Source: an uncultured Lachnospiraceae bacterium (lineage in GTDB: Bacteria; Bacillota; Clostridia; Lachnospirales; Lachnospiraceae). Taken from it: 5,949 bases of DNA. The stretch spans positions 1 to 5,949 of the forward strand of contig CAKRRJ010000114.1 of NCBI GenBank assembly GCA_934394615.1, in the 5' to 3' direction. The translations under genes and the position numbers were made by a program. The notes beneath the pieces were generated by a model. It did not search any database. It saw nothing but the letters and a program-made list of their open reading frames with translations, and was not told where the DNA came from. Position 1 is the first letter of the stretch. Each line of letters starts with the position of its first letter. This document shows, in pieces, positions 1 through 5,925 of this stretch.

Positions 1-77
1 TCCTTGATCAGGCCCGGCTTCTGGCAGTTTAAGAACATCATGGAACGTCTCAGTCTTTTTTTATTCGGATGGCTCAT
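1..77 (-). CDS. citE: Citrate lyase beta subunit (citryl-ACP lyase), 5' end only
   Basis: The first 25 codons of a gene that runs off the left edge read MSHPNKKRLRRSMMFLNCQK and continue PGLIKD-like. The block LRRSMMF followed by a short loop, P-G and a hydrophobic-Lys-Asp stretch matches the N-terminus of CitE (HpcH/HpaI aldolase-like TIM barrel). In the known enzyme this subunit cleaves the citryl-thioester on the acyl carrier protein to oxaloacetate and acetyl-ACP. The start ATG overlaps the citD stop codon in an ATGA (74-77), so translation is probably coupled to citD. A GGAGGTG site lies at 88-94, ten bases upstream and inside the end of citD. The position after citD supports the call. 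The usual V-P-G after MMF is replaced by L-N-C here. Only a fragment is visible, so integrity of the gene cannot be judged. Confidence 0.85.
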   Translation of the reverse strand, partial: MSHPNKKRLRRSMMFLNCQKPGLIK

Positions 78-376
78 GATTTAATTACACCTCCCCATGG
101 AAGATTCTCAGTGATATCGTTGGAACGGTATACTGCGCACTCTACACGTGCTTTTAAGGTACAGTCTAACGCACCCTTGTCCACTACAGTTACCTTTGCG
201 TCCTTCACATCCAGACGGTTTAAGGTCTCCAGGACGGTTGCCTTGATCTGTTTTCCAAACTGGTGAATCACACTGCTCTCGATGGAAAGCTCTACGGTAC
301 CATTTCCCGGCTCTACGGTTACCTGGGCGTCGCTGGACTCCAGGGTTCCTGCCATGGCAGCTTTCTTAACTTCCAT
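74..376 (-). CDS. citD: Citrate lyase gamma subunit (acyl carrier protein)
   Basis: This encodes 100 residues, the normal CitD length. CitD carries the phosphoribosyl-dephospho-CoA prosthetic arm that shuttles acetyl and citryl groups between the alpha and beta subunits in the cytoplasm. The sequence shows the conserved N-terminal AGTLESSD block. In the characterised Klebsiella enzyme the attachment serine is Ser14, and Ser14 here falls in that same block. The middle SSVIHQFGKQI segment and the C-terminal basic/acidic alternation also fit. The start at 376 follows an AGGAGG at 383-388 with six-base spacing. The stop overlaps the citE start by four bases, so the two are co-translated. A terminator-like hairpin (397-423) sits immediately upstream of the ribosome binding site. 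The prosthetic-group synthesis genes (citX, citG, citC) are not in the window. Confidence 0.93.
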   Translation of the reverse strand: MEVKKAAMAGTLESSDAQVTVEPGNGTVELSIESSVIHQFGKQIKATVLETLNRLDVKDAKVTVVDKGALDCTLKARVECAVYRSNDITENLPWGGVIKS

Positions 377-396
377 TTTTATCCTCCTCTTATTTG

Positions 397-423
397 AAAA
401 AGAATGTGCCTTGGCACATTCTT
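397..423 (-). terminator. Terminator-like hairpin directly upstream of the citD ribosome binding site
   Basis: Read on the minus strand, an 11-bp perfect stem (arms 413-423 and 400-410, core AGAATGTGCC) with a two-base gap, so a realistic CAAG tetraloop, runs straight into five T residues (401-397). This has the form of an intrinsic terminator. It lies between citF and citD and its T-run ends only eight bases before the AGGAGG of citD. It could terminate transcripts from citF or act as an attenuator or 5' stabilising hairpin for citD-citE. The structure is seen; the function is inferred. Confidence 0.6.
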
Positions 424-553
424 GCGCTGAAGCGCGGTTGCTTCGGCAACCATCTACTTCTGCGCTGAATGCGCATCCCGCGGAGCGCTTATTGTTTCAT
501 AGAACGCATTTTTCTATGAAATAAGAAACAGGGGATGCAAAACGCAGCCCCTG
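400..553 (-). repeat. Array of six adjacent hairpins between citF and citD
   Basis: Six inverted repeats occupy almost the whole stretch: 529-553 (6+3 bp), 495-521 (10 bp, loop of seven), 461-475 (5 bp), 436-451 (6 bp with a TTCG tetraloop, CGAA on the transcribed strand), 424-435 (4 bp with a four-base loop), and 400-423 (11 bp). The last three abut with no base between them. Two of them share the core GCGCTGAA-GCGC. The stretch 424-490 is about 63% G+C against about 24% in 591-713. No convincing open reading frame lies here. It may be a dispersed intergenic repeat of this genome or a structured leader of citD-citE. Confidence 0.7.
521..553 (-). terminator. Possible citF terminator, hairpin with T-rich tail
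   Basis: On the minus strand CAGGGG (553-548) pairs with CCCCTG (534-529), the stem continues TGC/GCA after one mismatch, and the loop is five bases. TTTCTTAT follows. It is the first GC-rich stem-loop after the citF stop, about 160 bases downstream. The T-tract is interrupted and overlaps the next hairpin, so termination may be partial. Confidence 0.4.
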
Positions 554-590
554 CTATTTACATCGTCCCCAGTTTATCACCGGACGACTC

Positions 591-713
591 TGGATTCAAA
601 TACTTAAATTCTTATAGTGCACATAGGTTTAAAATTATGTATTTCCAATATTTGATAATTTTTGTCCTATATACATGTTGTATTTTTCCTATAGTCTTTC
701 TTATCGAAAAACT
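591..713. other. AT-rich non-coding stretch downstream of citF
   Basis: About 24% G+C, much lower than the flanking genes. I find no credible gene. On the minus strand TTGAAT and TAAACT (17-base spacing, around 574-602) could be a weak promoter for citD-citE, but each hexamer matches consensus at only four positions, which is expected by chance in such sequence. Confidence 0.4.
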
Positions 714-2276
714 TTATGCATCAAAAGAATATGGTTTGCTCTTGCGCACCACATCCATAATCGTACCATCGCGGCTCTCAATAATGCCGACCACCTGATC
801 CTCAAACTGAATCTCCTCCGGCTTTCCGACAATGGAGTAGGCAATATCGCGCAGCTCCTCAATTGTCATGATCGGCAGCCCGGAATCTTTGTAAGCCTCG
901 ATCAGGTCTTCCCGGCGCGGATTGATGGCAATGCCATAATCTGTCACAACAACATCCACCGTCTCCCCCGGTGTTACTACTGTCACAACCCGGTCGCAGA
1001 TGGTTGGGATGCGGCTGCGCACCAGCGGGGCTACAATGATGGAACAGTTGGAACCTGCCGCGGTGTCCGGATGTCCACCCGGTGCTCCTCTCACGATGCC
1101 ATCCGATCCGGTCACAACGTTAACATTAAAATCTACATCCACTTCCAACGCGCCAAGAATCACAAAGTCAAGCTGGTTTACGAATGCGCCTTTGTTCATG
1201 GGATTCGCGTACTCCGACGTAGAGATCTCGTAATGATTCGGATTCTTCTTGATGGATTCGATCGCGCCAAGATCAAAGTCCTGCGCGTCTACAATGTTGC
1301 GCACCAGGCCTTCTTCGAGCAGATCGCAGATTGGCTTGGTGATGCCGCCGATGGCAAAGCCCATGTGGATGTTCTTCTCCAGCATGATCGGGCGCAGCAT
1401 GGTATTCACCGCCAGGGAAGCGCCGCCTCCGCCGGTCTGGAAAGAAAAGCCGTCCTTAAAGTACGGGGACTTCGCAATGATCTGGGTGCAGTACTGTGCC
1501 ATCATCAGCTCCCGGACATCTTTCGTCATGCGGACCACATTGCTGACGATCTTGCCCGGGTTTCCGATTTCATCCACCACGCAGACATAATCTACATCAA
1601 CCATGGAGATGCTCGGCGGAAAATTTGGAGCCGGAACCAGACAGTCCGTGATCACGACCACATTATCCGCGTACTTTGCGTCCACCATGGAATACGACAG
1701 GACGCCGCAGTCACTCTTGCCGCCGACCGCTCTTGCGTTGCCGTACTCATCGGATGTCGGCGCGCCAATGAACGCGATATCGATATGGACATCCCCCTCC
1801 TCGATGGCGCGCACTCTTCCGCCGTGGGAACGGATGATGGCCGGTGTCTTTAATTTCCCGTGTGAGATTGCCTCTCCGATCCGTCCGCGCACACCAGAAG
1901 ACTGAATGCCAGTCACCACGCCTTCCTCAATCAGGTCCGCGACCGGATCATGCGCCGCGCCAAGAGAGCTGGCACAGATCGTAATGTCTTTTACGCCAAG
2001 CGCTGCCACTTCTTTCATGACCATATTCACAATATAATCCCCATCCCGGAAATGATGATGGAAAGACAGCACCATGCCATCTTTGATGCCGCATTTTAAT
2101 AAAGCTTCACGGATTGAGGGCACCAGCTTGCTCTGTCTCGGGTCCACATAAGCCTTTGCGCGAGGTGCCGCTTTCTGATAACGTACCCCGTCGCGGGCAT
2201 AGGCTCCCTTGTAGCCTTCCTTTCCATAACGCTGTAAAATCTCATCGGGAATTTCCCGTCCCACCGCATTTTTCAT
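714..2276 (-). CDS. citF: Citrate lyase alpha subunit (citrate:acetyl-ACP CoA-transferase type)
   Basis: The 520-residue product has the full length expected for CitF. It exchanges acetyl for citrate on the acyl carrier protein, the first half of the cleavage of citrate to acetate and oxaloacetate. Recognisable blocks are the N-terminal REIPDEI (7-13), SFHHHFRDGD (71-80), the glycine-rich FQTGGGGASLAV (279-290), GFAIGGIT (306-313), and RGAPGGHPDTAAG (396-408) followed by SIIVAPLVRSRIPTI, all typical of the CitF fold. I place the start at 2276 (MKNAVGREIP) because AGGAGG at 2284-2289 lies seven bases upstream. The reading frame stays open 36 codons further to a GTG at 2384, but that has no Shine-Dalgarno site and the extension is unlike the family. 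It is transcribed away from the lysR gene. It comes first, ahead of citD-citE, unlike the well-studied citD-citE-citF order. Confidence 0.96.
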   Translation of the reverse strand: MKNAVGREIPDEILQRYGKEGYKGAYARDGVRYQKAAPRAKAYVDPRQSKLVPSIREALLKCGIKDGMVLSFHHHFRDGDYIVNMVMKEVAALGVKDITICASSLGAAHDPVADLIEEGVVTGIQSSGVRGRIGEAISHGKLKTPAIIRSHGGRVRAIEEGDVHIDIAFIGAPTSDEYGNARAVGGKSDCGVLSYSMVDAKYADNVVVITDCLVPAPNFPPSISMVDVDYVCVVDEIGNPGKIVSNVVRMTKDVRELMMAQYCTQIIAKSPYFKDGFSFQTGGGGASLAVNTMLRPIMLEKNIHMGFAIGGITKPICDLLEEGLVRNIVDAQDFDLGAIESIKKNPNHYEISTSEYANPMNKGAFVNQLDFVILGALEVDVDFNVNVVTGSDGIVRGAPGGHPDTAAGSNCSIIVAPLVRSRIPTICDRVVTVVTPGETVDVVVTDYGIAINPRREDLIEAYKDSGLPIMTIEELRDIAYSIVGKPEEIQFEDQVVGIIESRDGTIMDVVRKSKPYSFDA

Positions 2277-2283
2277 GCATGTT

Positions 2284-2289
2284 CCTCCT
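2284..2289 (-). promoter_or_regulatory. Ribosome binding site that fixes the citF start
   Basis: A perfect AGGAGG on the minus strand, seven bases from the ATG at 2276. It decides against the upstream GTG at 2384, which has no such site. An out-of-frame ATG at 2278-2280 is too close to the site to be used well. Confidence 0.85.
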
Positions 2290-2396
2290 CTCTTTGCAGG
2301 ACTCCCACCCCATTCTTTGCGGGCGTATTGTGCAATAAGAACAGAACCCGAAGCCCTTCCACATAATTCTCGTTGAATTTTCACTATTTTTATGGT

Positions 2397-2402
2397 ATCA
2401 TA
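2397..2402 (-). promoter_or_regulatory. Candidate -10 of the citF promoter
   Basis: TATGAT on the minus strand matches the -10 consensus at five of six positions. CTTGTT lies 16 bases upstream as a poor -35. This would give a leader of roughly 110 bases before citF. A weak -35 fits a promoter needing an activator, which would suit the divergent LysR regulator. No biochemical support is available. Confidence 0.4.
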
Positions 2403-2432
2403 ACCCTAGTTCGCATACAACAAGTTTTTTTG

Positions 2433-2461
2433 TTATGGGTTTTATAATATTTCTGTTATAA
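2433..2461. promoter_or_regulatory. Candidate LysR operator (T-N11-A dyads)
   Basis: TTAT-N7-ATAA at 2433-2447 has the T-N11-A geometry and interrupted dyad of LysR recognition boxes. A second dyad, TTATAA-N8-TTATAA (2442-2461), overlaps it. The position is just upstream of the candidate citF promoter and over the lysR -10, as expected for a divergent LysR pair. The region is AT-rich, so chance matches are likely. Confidence 0.35.
2443..2448 (+). promoter_or_regulatory. Candidate -10 of the lysR promoter
   Basis: A perfect TATAAT, about 25 bases before the lysR ATG at 2474. No good -35 hexamer is present at 16-18 bases spacing. It overlaps the LysR-box-like dyad at 2433-2447, so the regulator could repress its own gene. 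Confidence 0.45.
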
Positions 2462-2463
2462 AT

Positions 2464-2469
2464 GAGGTG
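2464..2469 (+). promoter_or_regulatory. Ribosome binding site that decides the lysR start
   Basis: GAGGTG overlaps the first in-frame ATG (2462-2464) and lies four bases before the second ATG (2474-2476). It can only serve the second, which gives the usual LysR N-terminus. Confidence 0.7.
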
Positions 2470-2473
2470 TTTC

Positions 2474-3412
2474 ATGAACATTAAACATGCACAGTACATG
2501 CTGACCGTTATGCAGGAAGGAAGCATCACGGCTGCCGCGAAAAAACTTTATATTTCACAGCCATCGTTGAGCCAGATGATCAAACTGGTGGAAACAAACC
2601 TGGGAACTCCCATCTTCAATCGTTCCACCGATCCCATCACGCTGACTTATGCCGGTGAAAAGTATATTGAAGCTGCCAAGCAGATCCTTACCATCAACAA
2701 CAACCTTCAGAAAGAGATCGATGAGATCAACCATGAGGATCATGGCTGCTTAAAACTTGGTATCCCGGTCCAGCGCGCCATGCAGGTGCTCCCGTATGTG
2801 CTTCCGCGTTTCATGAAGCAGTACCCTTATGTGGACATCGATCTGCATGAACACGGCTCTTCCATCACGGAATCCTTGCTGCTGGAGGGGGCTATTGACC
2901 TGGCCTGCCTGACCACCTATCCAAAACACGAAGAACTCAACTACATTCTGATTGAGGATGAGGATCTGGTCCTGCTCACCAGCCGAAATACCGATCTGGC
3001 AAAGCGCATCCCATCCGGTACCCCAATCGAGATCAGTGAGGCAAAGAACGAAAAATTCATTTCCAGCCGGGCCGGACATAATGTCAACACGGTGCAGAAA
3101 CAGCTCTTTGCCACCTACGACATTCAGCCGAAGATCCTGCTGCAGACCGGAAGCATCGAGGTTGGCAAACGCACCGCCATTGCCTGCGATGCCGTTATGA
3201 TCTGTCCGATCAACTATGTGGAAATGTCTCCGGAGCTCTATCCGTACTGCGCCGTCTATCCGATCAAGGGTATTGAGAATCAGAGAAGCTTTTATCTCTG
3301 CCACCGCAAGGACTTATACCTCACGAAATATATGCGCGATTTCATCCACATTCTGACAGAAGTAGACAAACCATTCCTGCACGGAACTGTGTTTTCCGGA
3401 ACTGCAAAATAA
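2474..3412 (+). CDS. LysR-family transcriptional regulator, divergent from citF
   Basis: The 312-residue product has the normal LysR length. The N-terminal winged helix-turn-helix is clear: residues 1-15 form the first helix, SITAAAKKLYISQPSLSQMI (about 17-36) is the helix-turn-helix with the family's A-A-x-x-L-x-x-S-Q-P-S-L-S signature, and FNRS (48-51) lies in the wing. Residues from about 92 onward (LKLGIPVQRAMQVLPYVLPRF) form the periplasmic-binding-like effector domain. I prefer the ATG at 2474 (MNIKHAQYML) over the in-frame ATG at 2462, because GAGGTG at 2464-2469 would be the ribosome binding site and the family normally starts directly at this helix. The gene is divergent from citF with a 197-bp spacer, the usual layout for a LysR regulator and its target. 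Control of the citrate lyase genes, and the effector, are inference; citrate or a related acid is a reasonable guess. Confidence 0.92.
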   Translation: MNIKHAQYMLTVMQEGSITAAAKKLYISQPSLSQMIKLVETNLGTPIFNRSTDPITLTYAGEKYIEAAKQILTINNNLQKEIDEINHEDHGCLKLGIPVQRAMQVLPYVLPRFMKQYPYVDIDLHEHGSSITESLLLEGAIDLACLTTYPKHEELNYILIEDEDLVLLTSRNTDLAKRIPSGTPIEISEAKNEKFISSRAGHNVNTVQKQLFATYDIQPKILLQTGSIEVGKRTAIACDAVMICPINYVEMSPELYPYCAVYPIKGIENQRSFYLCHRKDLYLTKYMRDFIHILTEVDKPFLHGTVFSGTAK

Positions 3413-3432
3413 AATTGTTTTTTTCACGTACA

Positions 3433-3485
3433 AAAAAAGGATTTCCCTTCCGAAAGCTGCTGCTTTCCGCGGGAAATCCTTTTTT
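3433..3485. terminator. Strong bidirectional terminator between lysR and the NlpC/P60 gene
   Basis: GGATTTCCC (3439-3447) pairs with GGGAAATCC (3471-3479), flanked by A-run and T-run on both sides, so it works as an intrinsic terminator for both convergent genes. The loop carries a second stem, GAAAGC-TGCT-GCTTTC (3452-3467), stacked above the first. It lies 20 bases after the lysR stop and about 35 bases after the NlpC/P60 stop. Confidence 0.92.
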
Positions 3486-3520
3486 GTTTATGATCTGTTG
3501 TAATCAGGAAACCTTTACGA

Positions 3521-5176
3521 TCAGTCTAAGAAAGAACGGATTGTCTTCGGGGTACGGTAATTCCAGGTGGAAATCTTGATTCCGCTTCTGCGGCTTGCGG
3601 CATGCACGATCTGTCCATTGCCAATGTACATGGCTACATGGTTGACCGTTCCCTTGCTGTTTGTGTAGAAGATCAGATCGCCTGGGCGCATCTCGCTGGA
3701 TTTGACCGCGCGCCCTGTCTTGGCCTGTTCCCTGGAGGTTCTCGGAAGTCCGACTCCTGCCACATGGCTCAGTACATATTTTACGAAACCAGAGCAGTCT
3801 GCGCCGGTGTGCGGATCATTTCCGCCCCAGACATAACGGCCGCCCACAAACTGCAGCGCGTAATTGACTACCTGGCTGCGCACAGACGCCGTCTGGTTTG
3901 CCTTCTCCTCGACCGGTGAGAACTTGATTGCCTCATTTAACGCGTAGCGCACCTCCACGTTGTTATCGCGGGTGGAGATGTAGGCGTTGTCCGCGCCGTC
4001 GCTGCCCTCTCCATCGCCGGTATCCAGCTCGATCTCGACCCAGCCGTCTAACTGCGACACAACGGAATAGCGCTCCTCTTTGGAAATCTGGGTCCAGATC
4101 TTGGCGTCGGTGTTCGGTTCCGCCCGGACATTCAGGCGGTCCGTGTTCACGATCGCCATCAGCGATGCCGCGCTGACTGCCAGGTCTTTTGCCTCCTGGC
4201 CGACTGCCACATACTGCGGATCTGCCGTAATATAACCGGTGATCGAACCGGACTTGATCTTGTACCAGCCGTCCAGCGTCTCCAGGATCTCGCCTGCTGC
4301 CTTGCTCGGAAGCTTTCCGATGATATTGGCATTGGAATCCATGCTCGGATCCTTGCGGACATTTAAATAGTTATCGACCTTGGAAATGACCAGATTGTCG
4401 TACTGGTTCAGTGCCATAGCCTTTAAGTCCAGCTTTCTCGCCTCATTTAATGCCAGGCCGACCGTTACATAGTCTGCGGAGATATAGCCCTCGGCAATCT
4501 TCACCCAGCCATCCAGCTCTTCTTCCACTTCGTAGCGCTCGCCTTTGAGTGCCTGTCCGGTTACGTTTGCCGGATCCAGAACCGGCTCCTGGCGGATGTT
4601 CAGCTTCTCTGTGTCGATGATGGCCATGTTCGTGACATAGTCCAGTGCCTTCTCGCGTGCCTCGTCCCCGCTGATGACATACTGATTGTGAATATAACCC
4701 TCAATACCGCCGGATGAGATATGGTCCCAGTCTCCCTCCGTGCCAAGAATCTCGCAGGCGCTGTTCTGTTCCAGCTTTCCGATGATGTTTCCATCGGAAC
4801 CTGGGGTCTCCCGGACATTTAAATAGCCGGATACCTGGACAAGTCCCAGATTCTGGTAGGAATCTACCACTGCCTGCTTTTCCGCATTCTCCGCAGCCGC
4901 TGCTTCTGCCTCCGGATCAAGAGCGAACGCTTCTGCTCCGCTGTCTTCGGAATCCGCCGCTCCTGCCTGCTCCGCATCGGAGGATGTAGCGCCCTTTACT
5001 GCTCCGTGGTTTCCCGAAAGGACCGGAAAACCAATCTTTTTTCCTGCAAAAAAGCATAACAAAACCAGAAGGAGCAGCAGAATGCCAATTCCTGCATACC
5101 GCAGGTAAAGGTCTCTCTGTCTGCGCCTTCTGGATCTTTTTAAAACTCTGGTATAGTCTTTCTTCTCTTCAGACAT
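3521..5176 (-). CDS. Membrane-anchored SH3b x4 - NlpC/P60 peptidoglycan endopeptidase
   Basis: The product has 551 residues. A short cytoplasmic tail with a basic run (KRSRRRRQR, 13-21) precedes one membrane helix (about 27-45), giving a cytoplasm-in, wall-facing orientation. An acidic Ala/Glu-rich linker follows (about 60-105). Four bacterial SH3 domains come next at about 110-170, 184-240, 261-326 and 340-411, each with the LNVR/LNIR strand and a W-x-x-I core; they probably bind wall material. The C-terminal NlpC/P60 domain (about 430-551) has Cys461 in ADCSGF, His513 in NHVAMYIG and His525 in IVHAAS, so the catalytic set is intact. The family cleaves peptide stems of peptidoglycan, often at the D-Glu/DAP bond. 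The start at 5176 (MSEEKKDYTR) follows GAGGAG at 5184-5189; the frame is open 13 codons further but that start lacks such a site. Its exact cleavage site and role (separation, remodelling) are not shown. Confidence 0.93.
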   Translation of the reverse strand: MSEEKKDYTRVLKRSRRRRQRDLYLRYAGIGILLLLLVLLCFFAGKKIGFPVLSGNHGAVKGATSSDAEQAGAADSEDSGAEAFALDPEAEAAAAENAEKQAVVDSYQNLGLVQVSGYLNVRETPGSDGNIIGKLEQNSACEILGTEGDWDHISSGGIEGYIHNQYVISGDEAREKALDYVTNMAIIDTEKLNIRQEPVLDPANVTGQALKGERYEVEEELDGWVKIAEGYISADYVTVGLALNEARKLDLKAMALNQYDNLVISKVDNYLNVRKDPSMDSNANIIGKLPSKAAGEILETLDGWYKIKSGSITGYITADPQYVAVGQEAKDLAVSAASLMAIVNTDRLNVRAEPNTDAKIWTQISKEERYSVVSQLDGWVEIELDTGDGEGSDGADNAYISTRDNNVEVRYALNEAIKFSPVEEKANQTASVRSQVVNYALQFVGGRYVWGGNDPHTGADCSGFVKYVLSHVAGVGLPRTSREQAKTGRAVKSSEMRPGDLIFYTNSKGTVNHVAMYIGNGQIVHAASRRSGIKISTWNYRTPKTIRSFLD

Positions 5177-5205
5177 GATAATTCTCCTCGTTTGAACTAA
5201 AGGAT

Positions 5206-5214
5206 AGTATACCA
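5206..5214 (-). promoter_or_regulatory. Extended -10 promoter of the NlpC/P60 gene
   Basis: TGGTATACT on the minus strand is an extended -10 (TGn followed by TATACT, five of six to consensus). The -35 region (TTAAAT at 17 bases) is poor, as is usual for extended -10 promoters. The predicted leader is about 23 bases and contains the GAGGAG ribosome binding site. Confidence 0.6.
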
Positions 5215-5283
5215 TATCTTTTTGTATAATTTAAGTCACAGATATGAAGAAAGTATTAAATTTCCATAACAAATTTTACATGA

Positions 5284-5925
5284 TTATGCCTTTTCTTTAT
5301 TCTGTGCCTCTTTGGCCTTCGCGAAAGCAATGATCATATCCGCAGTGCCGTCCGGTCCCAGAACGGAACTGTTGATGCACATATCGTAACTTCTGGAATC
5401 GCCCCACTTCTTGCTGGAATAATAGTTATAATAGCTGGAACGCTTCTTGTCGGTCTTGACCATGATGTCTTTCGCTTTCGCGTCGTCTACATTGTACAGA
5501 TTCTTGATGCTCTGCAGCTTATCCTCGTCGTTTCCGGTAATGAATACGGAGACGGTATTCGGATAATCAGCCAGAGCATAGTCCGCGCAGCGGCCTACAA
5601 TGACACAGGACTCCTCCTTCGCAAGTTTTTTGATGGTATCGAACTGTGCCAGGAAGATTTTATGGTTGATCGGCATATCCATATACGCTGAGGTGGTATA
5701 TCCAAGAGAGTAGGTGTCCATCACCAGAGAGTATAAAAAGCTGCTGGTCGGTTTCTCGTCGTGAGTCTCAAAAAGCTCCTCGCATAATCCGCTTTCCTTG
5801 GCAGCTCTGGTAAGCAGCTCCTTATCGTAACACTTGACTCCCAGTTTTTCCGCGATCTTCTGACCGATCATTTTACCGCCGCTTCCGCACTGACGTCCGA
5901 TTGTAATAACAAGATTTCCTCTCAT
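5284..5925 (-). CDS. Cytidylate kinase-like family P-loop protein
   Basis: The 213-residue product begins with a beta strand and P-loop, ITIGRQCGSGGKMIGQKIA (8-26), a G-x-x-x-G-S-G-G-K nucleotide-binding loop. YDKELL (33-38), CVIVGRCADYAL (107-118), the kinase-lid-like TDKKRSSYYNYYS (158-170), KWGD (173-176) and YDMCINSS (180-187) follow. This pattern is typical of the AAA/cytidylate-kinase-like family (Pfam Cytidylate_kin2 type), widespread as stand-alone genes in Clostridia. True CMP kinase activity is not established for this family, so I do not name it cmk. I place the start at 5925 (MRGNLVITIG) because AAGGAG at 5934-5939 lies eight bases upstream. An in-frame ATG at 5946 would put that site inside the gene. 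It is in the same direction as the NlpC/P60 gene, 107 bp upstream of that gene's start, but that gene has its own promoter. No strong terminator is visible between them. Confidence 0.9.
   Translation of the reverse strand: MRGNLVITIGRQCGSGGKMIGQKIAEKLGVKCYDKELLTRAAKESGLCEELFETHDEKPTSSFLYSLVMDTYSLGYTTSAYMDMPINHKIFLAQFDTIKKLAKEESCVIVGRCADYALADYPNTVSVFITGNDEDKLQSIKNLYNVDDAKAKDIMVKTDKKRSSYYNYYSSKKWGDSRSYDMCINSSVLGPDGTADMIIAFAKAKEAQNKEKA

Noticed and set aside
400..553. CRISPR array
   Set aside because: The hairpins differ in sequence and length and there are no regularly spaced identical repeats or spacers.
660..713. ATACA-ACA-TGTAT small hairpin after citF as a terminator
   Set aside because: Five weak pairs and no T-run directly after it on the minus strand.
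282..798. Short plus-strand open frames covering the citF-citD gap
   Set aside because: They run through hairpins and across citD and citF antisense, have no ribosome binding sites and no family resemblance.
675..1853. Long plus-strand open frame (392 codons) opposite citF
   Set aside because: It is the antisense shadow of citF: it lacks a ribosome binding site, reads as an Arg/His/Asp-rich product without any recognisable domain, and citF on the other strand is a clear full-length family member.
2277..2384. 36-codon N-terminal extension of citF from a GTG
   Set aside because: No Shine-Dalgarno site before the GTG, and the extension would run through the true ribosome binding site and is unlike the CitF N-terminus.
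2750..3304. Minus-strand open frame (184 codons) opposite lysR
   Set aside because: Antisense shadow of the LysR effector domain; no ribosome binding site and no recognisable motif.
5240..5283. AAATTT-N7-AAATTT inverted repeat after the kinase-like gene
   Set aside because: The stem is only six A:T pairs with no G:C pair, so it is unlikely to terminate transcription.
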